A stretch of 64,000 bases of DNA from Gyromitra esculenta (lineage: Eukaryota > Ascomycota > Pezizomycetes > Pezizales > Discinaceae): contig JBCAML010000001.1 of NCBI GenBank assembly GCA_038503075.1, forward strand, positions 4,030,001-4,094,000. Reading direction: 5' to 3'. The translations under genes were made by a program, and so were the position numbers. Of this stretch, positions 1 through 13,700 are shown one piece after another. A model generated the notes under the pieces. It did not search any database. It was not told where the DNA came from and was given only the letters and a program-made list of their open reading frames with translations. Positions within the stretch are counted from its first letter, which is position 1; each line of letters begins with the position of its first letter.

Positions 1-1
1 C

Positions 2-487
2 GACACCCTCGAAACCGCCTTCTCCAGTGCTCCTTCGCAGCCCACAATTCCATCTTCTGCCACCAAACCTAAGCGCCCTGTTGATTGCCCGGCTGCCAGC
101 AGCTTCGAGAATATTACTGCAAATATGACTCTTCCTTTCACCCTTGGCCAGCAGTATATCGATGATGGTGTTGATAAGAAGACCTTCGTTAAGGGCAAGT
201 TCCTCTCGCTCGACAATCTCTCCATGGCTACCTCGTATGACATCGAAGACTCCGATGGCAAGACCATCTCCGATAAAACCATCAGTCCCACCGCTAGTGT
301 TTCTCAGGCTCCTATTCCCGAGGGTGGTCACGGCATCAACACTGGTGGTGGCGTTGGATCTGGTGGTGTCCAGTCTACCAGTGTCTCTGGGAATGGCACT
401 GAAACGAGTGGTGCTGCTGCTATTGCTGGCAAGGCCTTCGGTTGGCCAATTGCTCTGATCGCTGTTGGTTTTGCTGCGTTCCTGTAA
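2..487 (+). CDS. C-terminal part of a GPI-anchored cell-surface protein (partial)
   Basis: The reading frame is open from base 2 to the TAA at 485-487 and is cut by the left window edge, so only about 161 C-terminal residues are visible. They begin with a Ser/Pro/Thr-rich stretch and a Cys (PVDCPAAS). A globular-looking segment with N-glycosylation sequons (ENIT, ANMT) follows, and then a long Gly/Ser/Thr-rich linker. The last ~20 residues are hydrophobic (GWPIALIAVGFAAFL) and run to the stop codon. A Ser/Gly-rich linker followed by a short hydrophobic tail is the classic GPI-anchor addition signal, so the protein probably sits in the plasma membrane or cell wall. I could not assign an enzyme family from this fragment; the catalytic or defining domain lies outside the window. 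Codon use is C/T-biased at third positions, as in well-expressed fungal genes. Confidence 0.75.
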   Translation, partial: DTLETAFSSAPSQPTIPSSATKPKRPVDCPAASSFENITANMTLPFTLGQQYIDDGVDKKTFVKGKFLSLDNLSMATSYDIEDSDGKTISDKTISPTASVSQAPIPEGGHGINTGGGVGSGGVQSTSVSGNGTETSGAAAIAGKAFGWPIALIAVGFAAFL

Positions 488-3284
488 ATTAACGTTTCGT
501 CGTGTTTTGGTAGCGGGTTACTTTTTCTTTTTCCGGTTTGATGGAGGGAAGACGGTTTCTTTTGTTTCGGTGTCGTGTTGTAACAGGTAGATCAGTTTTT
601 CGTTATAAATAATCCCTTTGGTTGGTCGTTGGGCTGTATTTTGTTGTGTCATGCTTGTGTGTGAATATTTCGTTGGTCATTTATCTCGATCCCCGATCCA
701 TCTGGCGGGGTAGAGAAAAAAATTTCTCTTGAGTATCCTTTTTTTCATTGCATCCTCCGCACTGAATCGTGTGGAGTGTGGGGTAGTTGATTTTCCCGTA
801 TCTGAATTGGTTTGCTGTTATGAATCTTCTTTTTCTTCTGCTTCAACTTTGAATATTCTGTTTTAGTCGTACTGTGAATTTTCCTGTTAAAAAATGCCAG
901 TTATTTTCGATTCTTTAGCAATGTCGTGCTTGGCTGCTTGTGTTCTTTCAGGTTCTTTTTGTACTCGTAAAGAAGACACTGCTACCCCTTATCCAACGAC
1001 GTTATCGTGAAAGCTGCGCGTCGGACGCGTAATCCTAGGGGGTTTTTGCCGGTGACCCGGAGGAGGTTGGCATATACATTTGTGCCCAAACACAGCCAAA
1101 TGAAGCACTCCTGTTTCATACTCAGCTGCGATTCGACAGGCCCAGGACATTGTATTCACGGTGGGAGAAAGGCGCGTGTGCTCGAATGACTTTCTTGTGG
1201 TTGTCTGACCCTCTTAGTAACAACAAGCCTCGGAGTTCAGAATCCAACCACATGTACCCTATTTAATTCATGTGGTGGGATTATATAAACAAACCAATTG
1301 TCTTCTAGCTGTACCTGTCCCTCGATGTGAAACCCTTTTTCTGCAGTCCAGCGGTAAATTTTTACGATCCAGCCTAGAATGGTAGATCTGTGTTCTGACA
1401 TTGCAACAACAGTAGTAATCTCGGATTGCGAAAAACGTAACTTAGAGATTTTGATTTTGATTTTTTTTGCAAAAAAACGCGTTAGATACACTGGTTTCTG
1501 GATGAAAAGACGAGCCGGAGATACGTAAGGTGTCTCCTATGTTCCCCGGATAAGCTAAACTATACACCTCCCTCCTCACTGACAGCAATTGAGCAGGTTT
1601 CAAGACGCTAGCACTAGAGACAGAAGCATATTCCTGTTTCCCTTGAGCTATAGTCTATAGCGAGGAAGTCCTGCAATAATATGTCGAGAACCCCGCCCGC
1701 AATTTTAGTAGCCGCCGAGGAAGTTATGGTATATGTGTTGCGTATCAACATGCCAGGTATGAATAAGTAAAAATTCCGTGATATATATGCACAACGTATC
1801 TCCACCACCACCATCCCCTAGACTCCGAACATCAGTTATGTGGCGACTTATTGGAAACCGAAGGGGTATTGTGCTGCGTGACGGTGGTCCTTTTACATAA
1901 GTGCAGTCGGCACCTCGAGTCGGTCGAGGCCTCTGTGGCAAGGAGTCGCGTGTTTGATAGATAACTAGGCTACGGGTACGGTCCGTATGAAGCGGAAGAA
2001 AGGGCTGCTATGTATCGTGAGGCTGTGGACTAGTGTTTAGCTCCCGACCGCACCCGTAGACTGCTTTTTTCCGTGGGCAAGAACGCGGTTAGGAGTGCAG
2101 AGCACTGTATTCTGCTCTACGCGGCGAAGTTAGTTTACGCTTACGAGTTGCATTCACGAAATTTCGGAAGATTTCACGAGATTCCGGGCCAGGGAACAGC
2201 TGGGAGCTGGGAAGGCTGCTTTCTCCTCGGAGGTTTGCGTGTCAAGGCCAGAGAGAGCCCACGAGAGAGCGTGTCTGCGTGTTTCTCTCGACGGTTCACC
2301 ATCGTCTGTAGCTATATAGTGTTGCAGACATATAGGCGTGAAAGCACGTGGCAGGCGAGTTGACTGGCGACTGAGAATCGATCATCCCATCTCCATCTTG
2401 CAGGAACGCGCGGAGCTGCATGTGGGGTCGTGGGTGTCCAACGGTACGTACAGTCGCGCAATGACGGTGTTTCTTTTTCGTCCCTCTGTCCCGAATCCCC
2501 ATCCACCCCGTTCCCTGGGGAAATCGGTTTTAGTCGTAGGCGTTACATCAACCTCGCCTTATCGCTGCCCTCTGACTGGCTGGCCCATCGCCCTACGGAA
2601 TCAAAACATCAAATCCTATCAGAATTCTGGTTCGCGCACAAATCTCCGTAGTGCAGAATTTTTCCAGTCTGTCTTCTTTCGACGTGCTTTCCCGTTTTCG
2701 GATTCTTTTTACGTTTCCTTAGCCCTCGACGCCGAGTTCCTCCGTGAGAGTACATCGTCGGGAACCAATTGTGCTACCAGCCATCCCACGTCTAGTCCAT
2801 CAGATTCTTATCCCGCGTCCCAAGGTTCGCGGGGAGCCTGCGTTTTACTATTTTGTTTTACGGATCTCTATTATTTGATTTTACCCGCATACAAATCTAG
2901 CCGTAACCCAGGTCGTCGGAAAGGTACAATCTGCGGCCTTTGTCCCAAAACAGGCCTAAGATCATTATGACAGCCCACCAAAGTCCACCAAATGGACTAA
3001 ATCTTCCCATGGAGGGTAGGGATAGATAGACGGAGATAGACGGGGGCAATACCTACCTGAGTACTCTACAATCCGTCTGAGATGCGGGGTTTGGAATACA
3101 ATTGACTATTGTGAATTACGCCAGAGAAAACCTTTCTCTGATTTACTTTTTTTCTCCGCAATCTAAAGACGTGCTAGGTGTGAGACGACTTGCTCGATTT
3201 GCCCCTCATCATTCTCTTGATGGAGGTGTTTAAAGAGGGACCGATTTCCCGCTTGGATTTGGATTTTTTTTTTCCCACCAGGCC
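488..3284. other. Intergenic: 3' UTR of the GPI protein, then upstream region of glutamate dehydrogenase
   Basis: The first ~450 bases are T-rich and look like the 3' UTR of the upstream gene. The rest holds only chance frames; the longest, 2338-2970 on the plus strand, has no recognisable domain. GATA motifs occur around 3017-3040 (gggatagatag, gagatagacg), upstream of the main cluster. No RNA gene or transposon was recognised. Confidence 0.5.
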
Positions 3285-3337
3285 GATAGCAGCGAGATAC
3301 CCCACCAAGCCCTGATAACCAGATAAGACTATCTATC
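3285..3337 (+). promoter_or_regulatory. Cluster of GATA-factor sites upstream of NADP-glutamate dehydrogenase
   Basis: Within 53 bases there are four GATA cores on the plus strand (3285, 3295, 3313 and 3322, the last as GATAAG) and two on the minus strand (TATC at 3330 and 3334). They lie about 90-145 bases upstream of the start codon. Fungal AreA/NIT2-type nitrogen regulators bind pairs of GATA sites, and NADP-glutamate dehydrogenase is a known nitrogen-responsive gene. Binding itself is inferred. Confidence 0.55.
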
Positions 3338-3428
3338 AGCAGCTCTTTAAAACCCAACTTTCTCACCTCTATCCCATTTTCAAGCAGAAACCCGCCCAAA
3401 GCTTTCTTCGAAATCCAAGCAATTCATC

Positions 3429-4996
<1,568 letters not shown>

Positions 4997-6173
4997 ATGT
5001 TTTTGGGTGTATAACGGAGTTAGGATATGCTTTTTACTATTTTTCTCTTTGTCTAACTAGGTCTATTGGTTGATTGGGGGAAACCTGGTGCTAGGATGTA
5101 TACTTTTTTTCTTTACTTCACGCTAAATTCTTGCATGTGTCATAACTTTTTCTTCCTTTTGTCTTTTAACCGGTCGCAAAAAATGGTGTTGAGGATTTTT
5201 CTCACGAATTTTTTAAACGAAAAACGAAACGCTCCAATAATCTGTGCGCATTTGGGGGGTGGATGTGAAATGATTAGTAAACTACTAAAGCACGGGACAG
5301 TATTGTCCCAGCTTTCGTCTTCAACCAATTGCCTACCTACCAACCAGCCAACACGCCGACCCAACGATTGGGTATTGAAACACACTACCTACACGATAGT
5401 AGCTGCTGCAGTGCAGCTCTGAGGTGAGTGTTTGCTGCTGCCACCCCATTGATTACTGATGGATTCTAACCCTCATCTTGCGCGTGAACCGACAGGGGTT
5501 TCACGATAAGCGATAGATAGGTGATGTCGACATTACCCTTATCAACCTTAATGATTACCGACACCGGCGACTGCCGGCTGCGCACCTGTCTGTCTGTCTG
5601 CCTGTACTGGCTCCCGGGTTTTGGATCCTGAAGTGGGGATTAGGTTTAAGCCCGTGGGACCCGGTGTCATCATTCATGGGCTATGGAGTCATTACATATC
5701 ACTCGAATTAGACTCGGGTTGTTATGCAGAGCGGACTTGGCGTGGGTATGGTGATATGGGGGGGGGGTTTTTTGAATGGGCGATGGGGGTAGAGTGATAG
5801 GGTGCTTGTGGGAGGGAATGGTGTTTGTGGGGATGGTTTACTGTTGGTGGTTTCTAGGTTGTTCTACGGGTCGTGCCAGAAGGGGGTTGGGGTTGGGGGG
5901 GTTCCACTTATTGCGAAAGATGGGCTTCAATTTCTCGCAGAGAGTTCGCTCGGAGGTGGGGGGAGTGACTAATAGTGGGAGGAACTCAGCCAATCATAGC
6001 AATCAGGGAACGATTCATAGCCCAGCTGCAGGAATATCGACGTCCAGGCTCATAGAATTGAAGCAACCTTCTTTTCTATCCATAACACTAGCTTGGCTCT
6101 AACTATATGAGAGAAAGAAAAAATTCGTTTTTCTCTCTATATACATCATCTTATCCTAACCCACTACTTACTT
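4997..6173. other. Intergenic: 3' UTR of glutamate dehydrogenase and upstream region of the next gene
   Basis: A T-rich probable 3' UTR follows the GDH stop. After it come G-rich stretches (a run of about nine G near 5758-5766) and pyrimidine-rich sequence just before the next start. Frames at 5066-5422 and 5776-6102 are short, have no recognisable content and look like chance. Confidence 0.45.
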
Positions 6174-6590
6174 ATGTTTCCACCCTCCAAACACCAAAAC
6201 GACACTCCGTCCACGGCTGAAACGCAAGAGCGCCTGAACCAGGCACTGGAGCCATACATGAACGAATGGACGAACTCACTTACAGAGGGTGAGATAGACT
6301 TGGTCACCCGACTTCCTGAGTCGGAATGCGCAGCAATGTTTGCCATCTGGTTGGCGGATGGAGTTGCGCTCTATCGCATGCTGTGGAAAGAGGAGTGGCA
6401 GAAGCGGTTTGTGGCGGAAGCGAATATTCATGAAGTTATAAACGACTTGAAGAAGGCGGAGGACGAATTAGAGAAGGTGAAGGAGGAGCTACGGGGAATG
6501 AAGCTTGCTATGAAGGAAGCTGCGGGGAGGGAGCAGGATTCGAAGAAGGAGGATGGCTTTCTGAAGCGGGTTGTTGGAGGCATGAAGTGA
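6174..6590 (+). CDS. Hypothetical protein with C-terminal coiled coil
   Basis: An uninterrupted 138-codon frame. The first ~70 residues are mixed, with a Trp/Leu-containing helix-like section (MFAIWLADGVALYRMLWKEE). Residues about 90-115 are a strongly charged heptad-like segment rich in Lys, Glu and Leu (DLKKAEDELEKVKEEL), typical of a coiled coil. There is no signal peptide or membrane segment. The composition is protein-like and the Met lies downstream of a pyrimidine-rich leader, which supports a real gene. I do not recognise the family. It lies 1.2 kb downstream of the GDH gene and borders a long gene-free interval. Confidence 0.55.
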   Translation: MFPPSKHQNDTPSTAETQERLNQALEPYMNEWTNSLTEGEIDLVTRLPESECAAMFAIWLADGVALYRMLWKEEWQKRFVAEANIHEVINDLKKAEDELEKVKEELRGMKLAMKEAAGREQDSKKEDGFLKRVVGGMK

Positions 6591-8600
6591 GAACATGATA
6601 GTGGAAATGATATTGGGGCGGATTCGACAATTGGGTAGGCTGGCCATGGTAAGCTGGAGGTGATGGAGGCTTCCGTATTTACGGGGAGGGAAAATGAGGG
6701 ATATTGTTCTGAATGCGGGGAATATCTATTTACCAAAGCCCATGTTACATTACTCATGATGCCTACTAACAGGTAGTTCTTCATAAATAGTTGCTAATAT
6801 GCTAGGGGGAGACTGGAACTTTCTCGGACGTAACTTTTATCAGCACTCTTAAGCTCTTAATAATAACACTTAAAGGTAGCTAATATGTGAAAAAGCACCC
6901 TAGGCCATATTAGTCTCTGAAAAGCCCACCCGTTAGTTAAATACATGCCAACGGCTGTAGGTAATCTAGATAGTCTAGTAGAATTCTTACAAGTTTAATA
7001 ATTCTAGATATATCTCTGTATTTAAAGTAGGGTTAGGCTTCGTGTTAATGAAATTTAAGAAGGTCTAAGACATTCTTCTACACAGCGCTTTACTATGTAA
7101 GTGACTAGAAATTACTGGGTGTTATGGAGAGGCATCTAGGGTTACAGTTAAAGCTCATAACTATAACCCTAAACAACTGTGTGCAAATTGATCAAGAAGT
7201 TCATTGAGTGTGTTGAGCGGTCTACCGTGCGTATTGGCGATGATGATGAGAACTTATCCTAGAGTAATGTTGTAGGCTTTACACTAGAAATACCTACTTA
7301 GGTGAGGGCTCATAGCTTATGCATAGCCATACGAACTATTACCTATTTGCCAATTATAACACCAACCACAAAACACCAATTGCTCAGCTTTTCGAGAAAC
7401 GGCTCACCTAAAGATTTGATTTTACGGTACACGAGAGCCGATAGACCTTCTATAGAATGGATCTAGGTCTTGTAAGATGCCCCTATATTTACGGAGTGAC
7501 TGTAATTGGATTAAGAGATTCTCTTGAACTTGTTTATACGAACTATTGCTAAATATTTAGCTAAACGGCCTACGGTCAGAGTTTCAAAGCTTGCGCCAGA
7601 CTATCAGAATTATTAATACTGTACGTGATCAAAACGCCCGTATCTGTATCGCGGCTAAATCATTCACGTACAGTGTGAGCTTTCCCTCCCCGCTACTCTC
7701 TAAAAGTCACACTAATAGACGAAGAAGAGCCATGGATATAAACTATAGCGAACTTGTTACAATATGTGTTGTAGTGCGTATCATTTCACTAGCCTCACTA
7801 CCCACCCATACTTCAGCCCCTTGGAAAAATTCAGTAGCTAATTAAAACCTCGCCTAAAGGAATTATCTTGGCCCTTGAGGCTTGTGTTTAACGCGTATCG
7901 GTAAGTTGCGTGCGTGGGGAAATGTTGAAACCAGGGGCTATCGTGATTTTAGCAGAATGTATGGTAAAAAGGGATCTTACCGATCGTCGAAGTAGAAGAA
8001 CACGTGCCAGAAACATTAAATAGCTTTACCCGTAGCCGTGCTGGAGTGCCCAAAATTCCGGGCACTCTTTTGACCGCGAATTGGTCATGTGCCTAATTAA
8101 TCTATTTAAAACCGAGATCTTCAGATCCCAGGGACTGCGGATATCTCCTTAGTGCTGCCCCTTGTATAACTTCGCTTGCTGTTTCTGTACTCTATCTATA
8201 CCTTGGCCCATACGCAATTACACGAACCGTTTATTCTTGGGGCCGTTGTTTGACCGCGCGGGAGCGAGTGATATATCGTGAAAGCTAGCGTGCCGCCTTG
8301 CAGCAGAATTCAGAGCTTGAAACGGTCTAGCTACATAGCACAACTCAAGGCAATGGTGTATACCACTCGAAGCTATACCACCATCACGTAATCCACCCAA
8401 AACGGCCCTCAGTAGGTAGTTAAACGCAGGAATAAGTGACCTGTGCCATGCACCCACACATGGCGCAGAATGTGTATGAGGTACATAGAATGGCGAATCC
8501 GGTTTCCAATGACGAATTGCCTACGCTTATACGGTACACAGACTCCCGTATTTTTCATCACCGTCACCACCGTATTACTGGATCCCGTTTTTTTTTTAAG
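6591..8600. other. AT-rich gene-free interval, possible decayed repeat
   Basis: All frames are broken by frequent stops. The sequence is rich in TA steps (ctatag, ctagata, taatat). An 11-bp perfect inverted repeat, actgtacgtga/tcacgtacagt, lies at 7618-7628 and 7664-7674. No gene, RNA or complete transposon is visible. The composition would fit an old mutated (RIP-type) repeat, but that is an inference. Confidence 0.35.
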
Positions 8601-10799
8601 GACCGGTCTAGGCAATACGTCACATCCGCCAACCTTCCAACCAACAGTTTTCACAGCTTACAAAAGTTGAGTAACTTTAAAAAAAAAAAAAGGCCCTCCC
8701 TAATAGGTGGGGGCCGTGCCGACCAATCTTACCCACATACATGTAGTCAATGGCAGGGAAAAAAAGAATCAATCCACCAGCACATCACAGCCCTAGTTAA
8801 CACCTTCTAACCCGGCTAGAAAAGAAAGAAAGAAAGGGTCAATTTCTACCCGCTACTCAATACCAACAATGTGCAAGATCTCAGTAATGAAAATCGTGCC
8901 ACAACTAGGTAGGTAATTAGTTAGGGTATGAAAGTGGGGTTACCCGTTAAGATCACCAATAATCTTACCGTCAATGATCAGACAACCCACTAATCCAGTA
9001 ACTATGATCCATCTCTGACGGCTACCTGCATTGCAAAAGAAGAAAAGAAAACAAACATCCTTAACCTAGCAGCCCCCTCCCCTTAAAGCACATTGTTCTA
9101 CAAACGCCCCGAAAAATGAAAATCATAACCTTTTTTTTTTCCACTCCCAGGATAGGGTTTACCTCTGACGTTGCGTTTATGTTGATCGGTCCTTTCTCCG
9201 CCCAGTGGCGGAGGAGGGATCGACAAAAAGTATGTAGCTACACGCTAAAATTATCAGGATCGCTTCAAATATGATAGTCGTTTGGGACTTGTTTTCGGGC
9301 TATGATTATTAACCCCTGGGGAGGGGAGTGTCGGTTAGAGCGTCCTTTTAATATACCGGGGAGAGGGTGTCTTTTTGGTCATAGACCTTACCAGGAATAA
9401 TGCCTCCATTGCAAGGAACCTATAGCTAGAATCGGATCGATGGGCGAAATTACATAGAGTAAGTAGCGGGACTACGTCTACACTTGGCGTGACAAAAAAA
9501 AAAATTTCATACAGAAGAGAATAGATCTACGAAGCCAACATCAGACAGCTACCCATCATCACTTACATCGGTTACAACGACCATTTCCGGGGAAAGGGAA
9601 GAGGAGGGGTTTTTTTTTAATATCTACCCCCCGGGCTCTGGACCAACCGGTAGGTTTAGCTTTAAACATGGTATGATTGTCATTACCACGCCATCATACA
9701 TACATACATCTAGACTGTAAATCACCTCAGCGTCATCCCACTTCACTTTTTTGGTCGGAGAGAAAGTCGTGTAGTTGCTAGACTAAGCCAGCATATCATC
9801 GTCCTCAGTTCACCAACCAAACAGAACCAGTTCTATGGAAAAAATAATAATAACAGCTCCAAAAGTTACAAGGGGGAGGGGGGTGCATCCAACAAAAACA
9901 CTGAATATATAAAATATCAGAATGTAAACAATCAGATATCAATAAAACAATGCAAGCAAAGCGGTCTAAACGTCCATGATCCACATTCGCCCCGGGCCCC
10001 CATTCTCTTCCTTTCCGTTCCTTCAAATGCCATTTTCATAACCATAACCCAAACGAACCCAAACAAGCATGCAAGCACGCCAAAAAAAACAAAAAAACAC
10101 GAAAGCAGAACGGTCGAATTTGAAGGAGAGAGTTAAAAAAAAATACCTTTTTGTATTTTCCCCTTTCTTCCTCTCCATCGCCCCACCCCCCAATGAATGC
10201 TATAAGATCTTCCATGATAATATATGGTAAGTATATATACCCTAGCTCCCCTCCCGCCAACCAATAAAAGTAAGAGAGAAAAAATATTACACAAAAGAAA
10301 GAAAGATTAATAGTTACAGTGAAGGTAGTTTGAATTCAATCCCTCAAACAAAAAACCAGTCCGCATTCCATCCTTCTCCACCACACCTCGTGCCCAAATA
10401 TGGAAGAAAAAAATCAAACTTAATGAAACACCCAATAACACGGAAAAGAGTAAAATAGAAAGGAAAAAATTATGCACTATAAAAACCCAAGGTCCTTTGT
10501 CGTCAAAAATATGAAATGCATCAACCTTCATCATGAGGAAAATAGACAGAATACCACCAAAAGTACCCAGAGATAACAGAACACAATCCCACCCCTCAAC
10601 CCCCAAAAGTGAAGAAAAGAAACCCTTATCGTATCAAAGCAAAATGCAAAAGTCCCAAATGCAAATAAATAAAAGAACAAACCCAGAAACGGGTGCAGGT
10701 CATACAATATATGGTCAGTTCATAAAAGAACATGAAGAAATAATAATAATAAAAAGATTTGCAAAAAAACCACATTGAAGAAAATGAGATGCTTGCAAG
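8601..10799. other. A-rich (plus strand) interval downstream of the protein kinase gene
   Basis: The plus strand carries many poly-A and GA tracts and few poly-T tracts, so the transcribed (minus) strand is T-rich. This is expected for a long 3' UTR or terminator region of the kinase gene that ends at 10800. The short frames in it are low-complexity and not credible as genes. Confidence 0.35.
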
Positions 10800-13700
10800 T
10801 CATTCTGTCACCGCCTTAGCTGCCTTCGTCCTTCCCCGGGAGCTCCTCTTCTCCTTCCCCTCCTTCAACGTGCTGCTGCTGCTTCGGCTTCTCCTTCTTG
10901 TGCGTGGTTGTGAAGGAGCTTCTGGAGCGCCCAAGGGTCGCCTTGCTAGCTCCGCTACCGCAACACTCTCGCTGCGTGGCTTAATCCTCAAGACAAATCC
11001 ACCGTCACTCTCTTCGCCCTCATCACCACCATCATCACACTGAGCGATTTCATCTGCTTCGGCGATATCAAAATGTGGGTATGAGTTGTCGCGATACGGT
11101 GTACCCGGGCGATCTCTGCGTGGGTATTCGTATTCGCCGTTAGCATTCAAAGACTCTTCCTCCACAAGACCAGCGATGGAATTCTTGCGAGAATAGCGGC
11201 TGTGGAAATCGCTGCTGATGGAGCTTGATTCCGATAGTACACTTGGAACTGACGGAAAGCTAGTCGAGTTGGTTAAACTCGACCCAGCGGTGGTTGCGAA
11301 CTGTTCCTCGCTAGAAGACGAAACGAGATTGCCCAAGTTCCCATGAAGTGGCAACACAGGAGAAGGGGCTGATTGATCGTCAAAAAACCCATTACGGGTT
11401 TTACCATCAATAGCTATCGGTGGTGTAGGAGAATCTCGAGGGTAGTAATAATTTTCCTTGGTCCAACCAGGCGTATTAAGTGTTACGGAACTCGGTTGCG
11501 AGTACCTACATTGCTCCTCCATTTGCAACAATCGCTTTTGTTGTTCTCTTCCCCAAATCTTCTCCATAGAAATATTATCGTCTGAACTAGGAGGGCAGGG
11601 TTGATCGATATTCGAATCTGTTGCCAAAGCTCCGAGTTTACGTCTAGCTTCTTCTGATCGACCAAGGCTAGACTTTTCCAACATGCTGCTCATACCGCTA
11701 GGTGAAAATCGAGGAGATCTGTCCAGCGGTACACTGGCTTCGATTTGCTCACAGGTATAAGAATGGCGTCTGTACGGCGGAATCTGCACCTGTAACGAAC
11801 CGTGTGCATATGCATAAAAGGAATGATCTCCACTCCGCAAATGTCCAGCAAGCGCGTCTCTAGCCCTTAGCGGGCTCCCTTCTCTGCTAATCGGGTCTCT
11901 CCATTTGTCCCCATTTTCAAACGAGAGATTCCCACTTCTCATCCTCCCCACTATCCTCTTTACGCCATCCCTAAAAAGCCCACCATTGCAATGTTGAGGT
12001 GATGCTATCGCTGGTGCACTTTCGCCCTTGATATCGCTGAAACGAGAAGCCGAGCTAGTACTTGGCGAACGATGGCCAGACCCAGACTCGCTTCCGTGAG
12101 TGTAGTGACGTCTAGGCGAGCCGAGAAGGTTGATGGAAGGCCTCCTTCGCAACTTGTGACGCTCGGTCTCCGGTTGATGTATCGGACTAGCTCTTGAATT
12201 AGGGGTTAGGGTCCCGTTTCGGGAGTTGTCATGACTAACCAAAGGCTGTACGGTATCTGTAGATGCTGCACTACTGTTTGTTGGAAAGCTTGTCATTGAG
12301 GGGCGTCTGTCTTCATTCCAGTGCGAGACACCACCCATCCACTGTAACTCTTTATCATCGTCGTCTTTGAAGTGATAATACCCCTGCAGGTGCTGTGCAG
12401 CATCCTCTGGCTCCCATTTACGGTCGGACCCCTTATACCTCCCATCCTTGGAATCCTTGGAAGGAACATCGGCTGTGCTACTAGCTCGTTTTCGAAGTCC
12501 CCGATACCAGGCGCCAGCTTTCTTCATCGCACTTCGAGCTCTATTAAGAACACCAGCACTAGAGACAGCCTTCTCGACGTCCTCAACGGTGACCTCGATC
12601 CTATTACCGTCCGACATTCTCTCTGGATCGGTTTCATCAACCCAGGCACACGGGTCTTTGATACCATGAAGTACCCAAGGGTGTCGCTTGACTTCTTTCA
12701 AAGTGATTCGCTTCGATGGGTCTTTAATCAAGAGGCGTTTCAAGAGATCCTTAAGATCGTTATCAACGGGTTCGGTCTCCATCTCGAGAAGTTCCTCGGG
12801 AGAAGGCGAACTTTGTGGCCTTGCGTTATTAGGAAGTATTTTCTCTGAGCGTATTCGGCGATTAGGAATCATAGGTTCTTCTTTCGCGATACAATGAAGT
12901 AACTGAAACTCAGTATCCGCCATGAATGGACACCGGGCGAACAGAAGGCAGTACAAGGTGACTCCGAGAGCCCATACGTCAATCGCGCTAGTGATTTGCG
13001 GTCGAGGTCCTGAGGGATCTATGGAGGGGGGGGTCAGCTTGCCGAAAAGTATACCAAAAAGTAAATGAAAATGAAAGGATTGAAAGGAACGTGCTCAAAA
13101 TATTAAAGTAACCCCAAAAGAATAACGGATGATTCAAAGGAAGTGACAAGTGACGATTGAGTGATTGTACACACCAATATAGCAAAGTTCCGGGGCAAAA
13201 AATGCTGGTGTTCCAGCTGTTTTCGCAAGCTCCACATCGTTTTGTTCCAAACCTGTTGGTTCATCTGCACCAGTACCTTCACTATCATCGTCATCCCTAA
13301 TCGGTCTTCCGAGGAAGCTCACGCCAAAATCAGAAATCTTGACGCGGTGATCCTGGGTCCATAGGAGATTGGCGGGCTTGATATCACGGTGAATGATTCC
13401 ATGGTAATGTAGATACTCTAGACCAAGAACGGTATCACGAAAAGTGCTTCGGGCTTGCTCGATTGTCAATGCTGGAACATAGGCTAGATCCTCTGCGTTA
13501 TCCCAGTCAGATTCGCTCTCGGATGAGTATTCGGTAACAGATGGAGGTAGCTGCTCGGTGTCAGAGTCGAGGGGTGGAAGATTGGCAGAAGATATCGGGG
13601 GAAGCTTCGGTAGCATTGGCGGGTAGAGCTCTGAAGCCGATGACGACTCCGAGTCAGACGCAAATTCCAAAGACCAAAATTGACCGCCTCTCTTTCTCCG

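Noticed and set aside
2338..2970. 210-codon plus-strand frame upstream of glutamate dehydrogenase
   Set aside because: No domain, no targeting signal and an atypical composition. It lies in the GDH upstream region and looks like a chance frame.
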